Below, piece after piece: positions 6,812 through 14,110 of a DNA stretch of 15,344 nucleotides. The stretch's first letter is position 1. Every line of letters begins with the position of its first letter. The position numbers and the translations under genes are program-made. Source of the stretch: Pseudomonadota bacterium (lineage in GTDB: Bacteria > Pseudomonadota > Alphaproteobacteria > Reyranellales > Reyranellaceae); NCBI GenBank assembly GCA_023436825.1, contig JAEZHS010000055.1, forward strand, positions 1-15,344, in the 5' to 3' direction. The notes under the pieces are model-generated. The model was not told where the DNA came from and did no database searches. It was given only the letters and a program-made list of their open reading frames with translations.

Positions 6812-9800
6812 GCACGAGCGTTCGTCCTCCCCTCGGCCAGAGCGTGCGGCCGCTGGATTGGGAGGAGATCACCTCGGGCCGGTTCGCCTATATCGGCGAT
6901 CTCTCACCAGACGGCCTGCTGCATGGCGCCATCCTGCGCTCCCCCTACCCTCACGCGCGCATCCTCTCCATCGATACCAACGCCGCCCGCCAGATGCCGG
7001 GCGTGCACGCCGTCGTCACATCCGCGGATTTCCCTCCCGGGGCGCGCTACATCCATGACGGCGCGAAGGATCGCCCGCCGATCGCCGACGGCATCGTCCG
7101 GTTCGTCGGCCAGGAAGTGGCGGCCGTTGCGGCCGAGACGATGGAGCAGGCCCTCGCCGCCCTTGCCGTCATACGCGTCAAGTACAAGCCCCTGCCCGCC
7201 GCCTGGACCATCGAGCAGGCCCTGGCAGAGGGTGCACCGACATTGCACGCGCGTTCCACGAACGAGCCGAACATCGCGCTCACGCTCGATCGCAAGTGGG
7301 GCGACTCCCAGGCGGCGCGCGCCAGCTCGACGCACCACGTCAGCGGCTCCTACTGGTTTCCGCAGCAGACGCATGCATGCATGGAGACCAACGCCACCGT
7401 CGCGCTCTGGCAGGACGGCAAGCTGCATCTCTGGACAGGCACCCAAGCTCCGTTCTTCGTGATCAAGGAGATGGCGCAGCTTCTCCAGATGGACGTCGAG
7501 CAGATCGTCGTTCACGAGATCGGCGTCGGAGGGGCCTTCGGCGCAAAATCCCGCATCGCCGAACATGAGGCAATTACCGCCGTATTGTCGCGGCAGGCCA
7601 ATCGGCCGGTTCGCATCGCCCTGACGCGCGCCGAGGAATTCTCCACCACGAAGACCCGTCATGGATGGCGCGTGGATCTCGAGCTCCACGCCACCGACAG
7701 CGGTTTCGTGCGCGGGATCGAGGGAAGGATCCACGTCGACAACGGGTCCTATGTCCATTCGGGCTTCAGCGTGATGTCGTCGGGTCCCAAGGCGCTCGGC
7801 ACGCTTTACCGGGCCGAGGCGGTCGATGTCGTCGCCCGCCTCACCGACACGTGCAAGCAGCCCGGCGGCCAGTTCCGCGGCTATGGAACGACGCAAGCAG
7901 TCTACGCGCTGGAGTCCCTGCTGGACGACCTCGCCGAGGACCTGAACGTCGATCCCATCGACCTCAGGCTGCGCAACGCAAATGTCCCGTTCACGGAAAC
8001 GGTTCAGGGCGCCAAGCTGCAGACGGTGCGGATGGCGGAGTGCCTCAAGGCGGTGCGTGAAGCCCTCGACTGGGACCGGAAAAAGGCGGCGCGCAAGAAA
8101 GGTCGCGGGCTGGGCGTCGCGACAGGCTTCCATTCCTCCGGCACCTACGCCTTCCCGGGCTCCAATCGGAACGACAGCACCATCGACCTGGACACCGAGG
8201 GCAGCGTGCTCATCCGCTTCGGCGGCGCCGACACCGGCACCGGCCAGCGCACGATCCTCTGCCAGATCGTGGCCCACAATCTCGGTGTGCCACTGGAGCA
8301 CGTTCGCATCCTGTCCATGGAGAGCGACCAGACGCCTTACGACCTCGGGGCCTGGGGCAGCCGCGGCACCTACTACAGTGGAAACGCGGCGATCAAGGCC
8401 TGCGATGCCGTGCTCGAGCGTCTCCGGGCTGCGGCGACGACGTTCTTTGGCAACCGGCCGGTCCGCTTCGAGGGTGGATTTGCCGTCTGCGAGGACGAGA
8501 AGGTGCCGATTGGCGCTCTGGTGAAAGCCCATCCGGAGACGGTCAGTGGTGTCCTCAGCACCACCGCCTCGTTCGTCGACGAGACGTCACAGCTTCTCGA
8601 CGACGCCGGCCGCGGAAACTTCTCGGCCACCTACAGCTTCGCCGCGCATGCCGCCGAAGTCGACGTGGACCCGAAGACCGGCAAGCTCCGCATCGTCGAC
8701 TTTGCGGCCGCTCACGATATCGGCACCGCCCTCAACCCGGTGATGGTCCATGGCCAGATCGCAGGCGGCGTCCAGATGGGCGGCGGGGCCGCCCTCGGCG
8801 AAGAGATGCTCTACGAGCAGGGACAGGTCATCAATCCGGCCTTCATCAACTACGCGATGGCCCGTGCCGGCGACCTTCCGCATATCAAGACGATCCTCGT
8901 GGAAGGCGGCGATCCCAAGGGACCGCACGGCGCCAAAGGCATCGGCGAGCTGTGCAATACGCCCCCCGCGCCGGCGATCGCGAACGCCGTATACGATGCG
9001 ATCGGCGTTCGCATCGGCGACCTGCCGATCACGCCCGACAAGATCATTACCGCGCTTGCGCGGAAGGAGGGCCGCCGCCGGGACCACGGCCTGTGGCACC
9101 GGCCGGGGCGTTGGTGGATCGCCCTGGTGCGCTATCTCTACCCGCGTGGCCTGCTGCGGCTGCTGCACGCCAATCGCCTGCGTCTCTCCCGCTACCGGCC
9201 GCCGCAGACGATCAGCCGGATCGATCAGCCCACCACGCTGTCGGCGATCGTCGAATCCGCCAAGGCCGGCCTGGTGCCGCTGGCCGGAGGCACCGACCTG
9301 CTTCCGGCGAATCGACAAGGGGTTTCCACGGCCTCCGCCTTCGTGTCGCTTCTCGATGCCGCCGAGCTGAAGGACATCCGACTCGAGAGCGACGGCGCCC
9401 TCGTCATCGGCGCTGCCGTCTCCCTTGCCGAGGCGGCCCGGCGGACCGCCACGGCCTGCCCGGCCCTTGCCGAGACCGTGCGTCAGATCGCGTCGGCCCA
9501 AATCCGCGAGATGGCGACGATCGGCGGGAACCTGCTCCAGGGCAAGCGCTGCTGGTTCTATCGAAACGGGTTCGACTGCTACAAGCGCGCCGGCTCCACG
9601 GCGCCCTGCTACGCCGTCGCCGGCGACCATCGCTTTTACCACGCGGTGATCGGCGGTCATCGCTGCCAAGCGGTCACCCCTTCGGATCTCGCGACGACGT
9701 TGATCGCGCTGAGTGCCGATGCCGTCGTCGTCGGCCCTCACGGCCGCCGGACCCTGCCGGTCGAGGATCTGTATACCGGCCCCGGCGAGAGCCGCCTCCA

Positions 9801-10173
9801 CCAAGGGGAGGTGCTCGTCGAGATCCGAATTGCCTCCCGCAAGGCTTCGCACCTCGCCACGTTCGAGAAGCTGGTTCTATGGGAAGGTGACTTCGCCGTC
9901 GCGGCGGTCGCCATCTCACGCGATCGGGAGTCGGACGGCCGCTGGAGCAACGTTCGCATCGTGCTGGGCGGCGTCGCGCCGACTCCCTATCGCGCTCGCG
10001 ATACGGAACGTGCAGTGGATGGCACCATCCCCGACCTCGCTGGCCTGCGCCGGCTGCTCGATAGGGAGCTCGATCGGGTGGCACATCCTTTGCCTGGGAA
10101 CGGATGGAAGCTCGATGCTGTGGCCGGCCTCGCCGAGAACGCAGCCGAACGACTGATCAATCACGTCGCGTAG
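6808..10173 (+). CDS. Fused molybdopterin-binding and FAD-binding subunits of a molybdenum hydroxylase
   Basis: One uninterrupted frame encodes 1121 aa. Residues about 1-750 are the Mo-cofactor subunit: N-terminal a/b hammerhead domain (HGAILRSPYPHARIL), GVGGAFGAK at 239-247, FRGYGTTQ with conserved Arg357, GADTGTGQR, WGSRGTYYSGNA, and GAKGIGELCNTPPAPAIANAV with catalytic-base candidate Glu714. Residues about 752-800 form an arginine- and aromatic-rich linker (Trp763, Trp769, Trp770, Tyr776, Tyr778). Residues about 805-1115 are a CoxM/PaoB-type FAD subunit: AGGTDLLP (826-833) and ATIGGNLLQ (903-911). Cys915, Cys924, Cys934 and Cys953 are spaced like the [4Fe-4S] ligands of PaoB (YagS), and TPSD stands where PaoB has HPSD. 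These parts are normally separate genes, and eukaryotic fusions order them FeS-FAD-Mo. The enzyme would hydroxylate an N-heteroaromatic or oxidise an aldehyde. The start is the ATG of the ATGA overlap. No XdhC/CoxF maturation gene is visible here. Confidence 0.9.
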   Translation: MSTSVRPPLGQSVRPLDWEEITSGRFAYIGDLSPDGLLHGAILRSPYPHARILSIDTNAARQMPGVHAVVTSADFPPGARYIHDGAKDRPPIADGIVRFVGQEVAAVAAETMEQALAALAVIRVKYKPLPAAWTIEQALAEGAPTLHARSTNEPNIALTLDRKWGDSQAARASSTHHVSGSYWFPQQTHACMETNATVALWQDGKLHLWTGTQAPFFVIKEMAQLLQMDVEQIVVHEIGVGGAFGAKSRIAEHEAITAVLSRQANRPVRIALTRAEEFSTTKTRHGWRVDLELHATDSGFVRGIEGRIHVDNGSYVHSGFSVMSSGPKALGTLYRAEAVDVVARLTDTCKQPGGQFRGYGTTQAVYALESLLDDLAEDLNVDPIDLRLRNANVPFTETVQGAKLQTVRMAECLKAVREALDWDRKKAARKKGRGLGVATGFHSSGTYAFPGSNRNDSTIDLDTEGSVLIRFGGADTGTGQRTILCQIVAHNLGVPLEHVRILSMESDQTPYDLGAWGSRGTYYSGNAAIKACDAVLERLRAAATTFFGNRPVRFEGGFAVCEDEKVPIGALVKAHPETVSGVLSTTASFVDETSQLLDDAGRGNFSATYSFAAHAAEVDVDPKTGKLRIVDFAAAHDIGTALNPVMVHGQIAGGVQMGGGAALGEEMLYEQGQVINPAFINYAMARAGDLPHIKTILVEGGDPKGPHGAKGIGELCNTPPAPAIANAVYDAIGVRIGDLPITPDKIITALARKEGRRRDHGLWHRPGRWWIALVRYLYPRGLLRLLHANRLRLSRYRPPQTISRIDQPTTLSAIVESAKAGLVPLAGGTDLLPANRQGVSTASAFVSLLDAAELKDIRLESDGALVIGAAVSLAEAARRTATACPALAETVRQIASAQIREMATIGGNLLQGKRCWFYRNGFDCYKRAGSTAPCYAVAGDHRFYHAVIGGHRCQAVTPSDLATTLIALSADAVVVGPHGRRTLPVEDLYTGPGESRLHQGEVLVEIRIASRKASHLATFEKLVLWEGDFAVAAVAISRDRESDGRWSNVRIVLGGVAPTPYRARDTERAVDGTIPDLAGLRRLLDRELDRVAHPLPGNGWKLDAVAGLAENAAERLINHVA

Positions 10174-10200
10174 CAAGCCGATCGCAAGACGGAAAGACCA

Positions 10201-10216
10201 GCCACCGTCCGGTGGC
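10201..10216. other. Hairpin between the Mo-hydroxylase and ABC transporter genes
   Basis: GCCACCG-TC-CGGTGGC is a perfect seven-base inverted repeat. With a realistic four-base loop it makes a six-pair GC stem. It lies 28 bases after the Mo-hydroxylase stop and is not followed by a U-run, so it is a weak terminator candidate at best. It may instead be a processing or attenuating stem. It could also be chance in GC-rich DNA. Confidence 0.3.
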
Positions 10217-10243
10217 CGGAACTCCGACAGCCAAGGGGGGTGG

Positions 10244-11014
10244 ATGTTCATAAAGATCGAAGACGTCACGAAAACCTACTCGACCCGCAACGGGCCGATC
10301 CGGGCGCTCAACACCGTCGACCTCGACATCAACAAGAACGAGTTCGTCTCGATCGTCGGACCCAGCGGCTGCGGCAAGAGCACGCTCATGATGATGCTGA
10401 GCGGCCTCGTGCCGCATTCCACGGGCGCGATCAAGATCGGCGACAAGGCGGTGAGCGGCCCCTATACCGACGTCGGCATCGTGTTCCAGCAGGACACGCT
10501 GCTGGAATGGCGGACCATCCTCCGGAACGTCCTCATCCAGGCCGAGATGCGCAAGCTCGACATGGCCAAGTACACGGCCCGCGCCCACCATCTGCTCGAG
10601 CTCGTCGGCCTCAAGGACTTCGAGAACATGTACCCGCACGAGCTGTCGGGCGGCATGCGCCAGCGCGCATCGATCTGCCGCGCGCTGCTGCACAGCCCGC
10701 CGCTTCTGCTCATGGATGAGCCCTTCGGTGCGCTCGATGCCCTCACCCGCGACCAGCTCAACATCGACCTGATGCGCTTCTGGCGCGAGAGCCCCACCAC
10801 CGTGCTCTTCATCACGCACTCCGTCTCCGAAGCGGTCTTCCTGAGCGACCGGGTCGTCATCATGTCGGCGCGGCCGGGACGGATCGAGGAAGTGGTCGAC
10901 ATCGACCTGCCGCGCCCCCGCAAACTCGCAATCCGGGAGACTCCGCAGTTCCTCGAGTACAGCCGGCGGATCAGCCGCGTCTTCGAGGCCACCGGCATCC
11001 TGCGGGAGGAATAG
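10244..11014 (+). CDS. ABC importer ATPase, nitrate/sulfonate/taurine (NitT/TauT) type
   Basis: This 256-aa nucleotide-binding subunit has a complete catalytic set: Walker A GPSGCGKST (39-47), Q-loop FQQD (Gln82/83), signature LSGGMRQR (134-141), Walker B LLLMDEP (154-160), D-loop ALDA and H-loop His192 (ITHSVSEA). SDRVVIMSARPGRI (201-214) is characteristic of the TauB/SsuB/NrtD group. It would energise uptake with the adjacent permease and the binding protein at 12008-13033. AAGGGGGG sits just upstream of the ATG at 10244. The gene follows the Mo-hydroxylase by 70 bases and may be read through from it. Members of this importer family carry sulfonates, nitrate, pyrimidine precursors and aromatic acids such as phthalate, so the substrate stays open. 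Confidence 0.95.
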   Translation: MFIKIEDVTKTYSTRNGPIRALNTVDLDINKNEFVSIVGPSGCGKSTLMMMLSGLVPHSTGAIKIGDKAVSGPYTDVGIVFQQDTLLEWRTILRNVLIQAEMRKLDMAKYTARAHHLLELVGLKDFENMYPHELSGGMRQRASICRALLHSPPLLLMDEPFGALDALTRDQLNIDLMRFWRESPTTVLFITHSVSEAVFLSDRVVIMSARPGRIEEVVDIDLPRPRKLAIRETPQFLEYSRRISRVFEATGILREE

Positions 11015-11017
11015 GAC

Positions 11018-11857
11018 ATGAGCCAGGCCAAGGAAATCGCCATGCCGAGCACGGGCGCGAACTCGTCGATCCTGCGCCGCTTGCTGAAGCAGATCGAAGT
11101 GCCCTACGCACTCATCAGCGGGTTCACCTTCTTTGCCCTCTGGCAGATCGGCGTCGATGCGTTCGACGTACCCGCCTATCTGCTTCCTTCGCCGCTGGCG
11201 GTGTTGCGGGACCTCGTCAACGACTGGCAGTTGCTGCTATCCCAATCGGGGGTGACGCTCCTCGAGATCGGCCTGGGTTTCGTCGTCTCGATCGCCATCG
11301 CCCTGCCGCTGGCCGTCCTCTTTACCTATTCGCAGACCTTCGAGAAGCTGATCTACCCGCTGATCGTCGGAACCCAGACGATTCCCAAGGTGGCCGTCGC
11401 CCCGCTCTTCCTGGTCTGGTTCGGCTTCGGGCTTCTGCCGAAGATCATCATCGTCACGCTGATGACGTTCTTCCCGATCGTCATCAATGCGGTGGTGGGC
11501 CTCAAGTCCCTCAACCTCCAGACGGTCTATCTCGCGCAATCGATGGGCGCGTCTCCCTGGCAGGTCTTCTGGAACTTCCGCCTGCCCAACGCGCTGCCCA
11601 GCATCTTCGCCGGGCTGAAGGTGGCGAGCGTCCTCGCCGTGATCGGGGCGATCGTGGCGGAGTTCGTCGGCGCGGACAGCGGCCTTGGCTACCTCATCGT
11701 CGTGGCCGCCACCGACCAGAACGTCACGCGGCAGTTCTCAGCGATCTTCCTTCTTTCGCTCGCCGGCATCCTGCTCTTCGGCTTGATCGGTTACCTCGAG
11801 CGGCGACTGCTGCCCTGGCATGCTTCGGTCAGGCGCGACACGACTTCAGGCCACTGA
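11018..11857 (+). CDS. ABC importer permease, NitT/TauT (SsuC/TauC) type
   Basis: This 279-aa inner-membrane subunit has about six hydrophobic spans, near residues 31-47, 80-103, 113-135, 140-162, 197-218 and 240-260. The cytoplasmic coupling motif appears at 172-196 (LAQSMGASPWQVFWNFRLPNA), the EAA loop that docks on the ATPase. PAYLLPSPLAVL (52-63) after the first span is typical of the SsuC/TauC group. The ATG at 11018 is preceded by GGGAGGA, which forms part of the ATPase 3' end, and only three bases separate the two genes. A second in-frame ATG at 11042 is less well placed. Its own binding protein is encoded next, but from a separate promoter. Confidence 0.94.
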   Translation: MSQAKEIAMPSTGANSSILRRLLKQIEVPYALISGFTFFALWQIGVDAFDVPAYLLPSPLAVLRDLVNDWQLLLSQSGVTLLEIGLGFVVSIAIALPLAVLFTYSQTFEKLIYPLIVGTQTIPKVAVAPLFLVWFGFGLLPKIIIVTLMTFFPIVINAVVGLKSLNLQTVYLAQSMGASPWQVFWNFRLPNALPSIFAGLKVASVLAVIGAIVAEFVGADSGLGYLIVVAATDQNVTRQFSAIFLLSLAGILLFGLIGYLERRLLPWHASVRRDTTSGH

Positions 11858-11863
11858 ACTCGC

Positions 11864-11930
11864 GGCGAATATTTCGCGGAGCCTTCCCGAATTTCTGATC
11901 TTTACCCTCTTCCGGAGCGGCGTTTATCTC
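11864..11930 (+). promoter_or_regulatory. Operator copy 3 with embedded promoter, upstream of the ABC binding protein
   Basis: Bases 11864-11905 start GGCGAATATTTCGCGGAGCC and end CGAATTTCTGATCTTTAC. This copy holds the only perfect inverted repeat, GCGAA-TAT-TTCGC, and is one base shorter than the others between its two halves. TTTACC (11901-11906) is the candidate -35 and TATCTC (11925-11930) the candidate -10, with an 18-bp spacer. It begins six bases after the permease stop and would start transcription near 11937, giving a leader of about 70 bases before the binding-protein ATG. Confidence 0.75.
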
Positions 11931-12007
11931 GTGTGATCGGGAGTTCCGGATCAACCGGGTTACGAGCCGGCCTCTGTGTCCAGCAAGAGGCCGCACTGGA
12001 GGGGGCA

Positions 12008-13033
12008 ATGGCAAGCAAGTTGCAAGGGATGAAGTCGACGCTCCGCACGAGGCGGTCAGCACTCTCGCTCATCGGTCTTTCAGCGGCGTCGGTCGCCGTC
12101 AGCCGCGGCGCGCTCGCGCAGACGCAGCCGGCCACGTTGCGCCTCGACTGGACTCCGTCCGGATATCACGCCCCGTACTTCTACGCGCTGAGCCGCGGCT
12201 ACTACAAAGACCGGGGCGTCGATCTGCAGATCTTCGACGGCAAGGGCAGCCTGTCGACCCTGACGGCGATTTCAGAAGGCGCCGACACGATCGGCATCGC
12301 GAGCCTCGCCACGATGGCTCTCGGCGTTTCCCAAGGCCGACCGCTGATCGCCGTCGGCGGCATGATCCAGACCATGCCGGACGCCGTCATCTCCCTGAAG
12401 GGCTCGGGAATCACCTCGCCGAAGGATCTCGAAGGCAAGACGTGGGGCTTCAACCCGGACGACTACTCGACCCGCCTCTTTCCGGCCTTCGCCAAGGCGG
12501 CCGGCTTCGATGAGTCGAAGGTCAAGAAGATCCAGCTCAGCCATGCGATCGTCCATACCGCGCTGCTGCAGGGCCGCATCGACTTCATGGTCGGCTGGGA
12601 GTTCACGGATGCGCTCCGCGTCGCCCGCCAGAAGCCCATCGAGAAGCCGATCAAGTATGCCGACTACGGCGTCAACATGCTGGGCGGCGGCCTGTTCGTC
12701 GCCAAGAAGACCGCCGCCGAGAAGCCGGCGCTGCTGCGCGGCTTCCTCGCCGCCACGGCGAAAGGCTTCGAGGAGGGGCTGAAGGATCCGGAGGCCGCCG
12801 TCGCCGCTCTCGTTGCGGCCCGCCCCGGCTCGGATCGCGAGTTGCTGCTCGAGCAGCTGCGCCGCACCCCGCCATACCTCCACACCAAGAACTCGGCCGG
12901 CAAGGGCTTTGGGTACATGGCTCTTGCAGATTGGGAACAAACGCTCGTGCTGATGAAGCAAGCGTTCGAATCGTTCAAGACCGAGCTGAAGCCCAGCGAG
13001 GTCTACACCGATGACTTCCTGCCCAAACAGTAG
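12008..13033 (+). CDS. Periplasmic substrate-binding protein of the NitT/TauT-type ABC importer (NMT1/THI5-like)
   Basis: This 341-aa exported protein captures the ligand for the ABC importer encoded just upstream. Residues 1-37 are a signal peptide with paired arginines (Arg15, Arg16 in RTRRSALSLIG), a hydrophobic stretch and a GALA-Q cleavage site. The RR pair suggests Tat export, but the -1/+2/+3 context is only a partial Tat match. The mature part has the NMT1/THI5 pattern: TLRLDWTPSGYHAPYFYALSRGYYKDRG, DTIGIASLATMALGVSQGRPLIAVGG, SPKDLEGKTWG, then LLQGRIDFMVGWE in the second lobe. The ATG at 12008 has GGAGG about 6 bases upstream. An in-frame upstream frame from 11933 would begin before the predicted +1. 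The dedicated operator copy 3 would let this high-demand component be made in excess of the membrane subunits. Confidence 0.93.
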   Translation: MASKLQGMKSTLRTRRSALSLIGLSAASVAVSRGALAQTQPATLRLDWTPSGYHAPYFYALSRGYYKDRGVDLQIFDGKGSLSTLTAISEGADTIGIASLATMALGVSQGRPLIAVGGMIQTMPDAVISLKGSGITSPKDLEGKTWGFNPDDYSTRLFPAFAKAAGFDESKVKKIQLSHAIVHTALLQGRIDFMVGWEFTDALRVARQKPIEKPIKYADYGVNMLGGGLFVAKKTAAEKPALLRGFLAATAKGFEEGLKDPEAAVAALVAARPGSDRELLLEQLRRTPPYLHTKNSAGKGFGYMALADWEQTLVLMKQAFESFKTELKPSEVYTDDFLPKQ

Positions 13034-13062
13034 CGCGAACCGACGTCGCGTCCTGCCGCGGA

Positions 13063-13076
13063 GGCGCTAGGGCGCC
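13063..13076. terminator. Weak GC hairpin in the convergent intergenic space
   Basis: GGCGC-TAGG-GCGCC is a five-pair stem with a four-base loop. It lies in the 78-base gap between the binding-protein gene and the convergent TauD-like gene. There is no T-run on either side, so intrinsic termination is uncertain. Position is the main argument, and no other feature is visible in this gap. Confidence 0.25.
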
Positions 13077-13111
13077 GCCGTCGGCCGGCCAGTCCGAGCC
13101 CCGGCAAGGCC

Positions 13112-14011
13112 TCACGCCGGCAACGGTTTGCCCTCGCCGACGAGCGTCACGCGATGCATGACGCGGCGGAGATGCGCGTTGTCGAATGGCTCGACGGAAT
13201 GCATCGTGCAGCGGTTGTCCCACATGACGACATCGTCCTTCGCCCAGACGTGGCGATAAACGTACTTTTCCGCGGTGGCGCGAGCGATCAGCTCGTCGAG
13301 CAGCGCACGGCTTTCAGCCGCCGCCATACCCTCGACCTCGACCATGGTGTGCGGTGACAGGAGCAGGCAGCGTCGGCGCGTAACCGGGTGGATTTGCACC
13401 AGCGGATGGCGCACTGGCGGCAGCGCGTCGTACCGGCCCTTATCGTGCTTCTTCGACAGCTCAGGAGACAGGCTCAGGATGTGGTCGTGATCGTGGATCA
13501 CCCACCGGCCTTCAATCCGCTTCTTCATTGCGTCATCGAGATCGTCGTAGGCGGCATACATGTTGGCGAACAAGGTGTTGCCGCCGGCGTTGGTGATCTC
13601 CAGCCCATGCAGAATGGAACCCTTGCTGGGCACCTGGCGAAATGAGCTGTCGGTATGCCAGAGCCAGGACAAGTTGATGTACTGCCAGGCCGTCTCCCTG
13701 GCCGGAATGATGTTGCCGGCTTCGTCGACGTTGGAGACGCGATAGATTTCGGCATTGCGCGAGCTGCGGTGGGCAACCGATACGTGGACCTCCAACTCCC
13801 CGAAATTCCTGCCGAAGGCGATATGCTGCTCGTCCGTGATCGTCTGGCCGGGAAACACCAGCACCAGGTGCTTCATCCAGAGATCGTGGATCCGCGCGCG
13901 CGTCGACGGGTCCAAGGGTCGCGACAGGTCGAGTCCGCGCACCTCGGCGCCGATCAGGGCATGGCGGGCTGTCGCAGAGATCGGCCGCGCTTCGAGTCCT
14001 GCAATGGTCAT
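13112..14011 (-). CDS. TauD/TfdA family Fe(II)/2-oxoglutarate-dependent dioxygenase
   Basis: This 299-aa oxygenase hydroxylates its substrate with O2 and 2-oxoglutarate, often releasing sulfite, aldehyde or amine. The metal triad is visible: His119-x-Asp121 in LWHTDSSF and distal His271 in WDNRCTMHSVEPF. The paired arginines at 282-283 in LRRVMHRVTL provide the 2-oxoglutarate ligand, 11 residues after the distal His as in TauD. The N-terminus ALIGAEVRGLDLSRPLD and LVFPGQTITDEQHIAFGRNFG are typical of the family. The frame stays open much further upstream, but the ATG at 14011 is chosen because family homology begins there and AAAGGG lies about 7 bases before it. It converges on the ABC binding-protein gene and diverges from its own LysR regulator. 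Substrate is unknown: taurine, sulfonates, phenoxyacetates and amines are all family precedents. Confidence 0.93.
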   Translation of the reverse strand: MTIAGLEARPISATARHALIGAEVRGLDLSRPLDPSTRARIHDLWMKHLVLVFPGQTITDEQHIAFGRNFGELEVHVSVAHRSSRNAEIYRVSNVDEAGNIIPARETAWQYINLSWLWHTDSSFRQVPSKGSILHGLEITNAGGNTLFANMYAAYDDLDDAMKKRIEGRWVIHDHDHILSLSPELSKKHDKGRYDALPPVRHPLVQIHPVTRRRCLLLSPHTMVEVEGMAAAESRALLDELIARATAEKYVYRHVWAKDDVVMWDNRCTMHSVEPFDNAHLRRVMHRVTLVGEGKPLPA

Positions 14012-14110
14012 GATCGCACCCTTTGTTCCAACCGGGCGACCACGATGCGTCCCGACGGGTAGAAATAGAAATGATATGATCTTCTGCTGTCCATAATCAG
14101 GTGTAATGCG
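14012..14110. promoter_or_regulatory. Divergent promoter region between the TauD-like gene and LysR gene 2
   Basis: This 99-bp space is markedly A+T-richer than its surroundings from about 14058 to 14100 (for example ATAGAAATGATATGATC). TATGAT at 14075-14080 is a good -10 match for the plus-strand LysR gene, with a poor -35 (CCGACG, 14052-14057). An AGGTG lies about 8 bases before the LysR ATG. It holds no copy of the CGAATTTCTGATCTTTAC element, implying separate control, presumably by the LysR protein encoded at 14111. Confidence 0.5.

Noticed and set aside
7371..7384. GCATGCATGCATGG alternating purine-pyrimidine run
   Set aside because: It lies within conserved coding sequence (His-Ala-Cys-Met-Glu) and needs no other explanation.
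6904..8532. 542-codon open frame on the minus strand inside the Mo-hydroxylase gene
   Set aside because: It is antisense to a gene with clear family motifs; its translation shows no recognisable domain and has the composition expected of an opposite-strand frame in GC-rich DNA.
8587..9852. 421-codon minus-strand open frame
   Set aside because: It lies wholly antisense to the fused Mo/FAD gene, spans its domain junction and shows no family motif.
12008..13033. Thiamine-precursor role suggested by the NMT1/THI5-like fold of the binding protein
   Set aside because: That fold is shared by all NitT/TauT binding proteins, and no thiamine gene or TPP riboswitch is visible nearby; the shared operator ties it to the catabolic genes.
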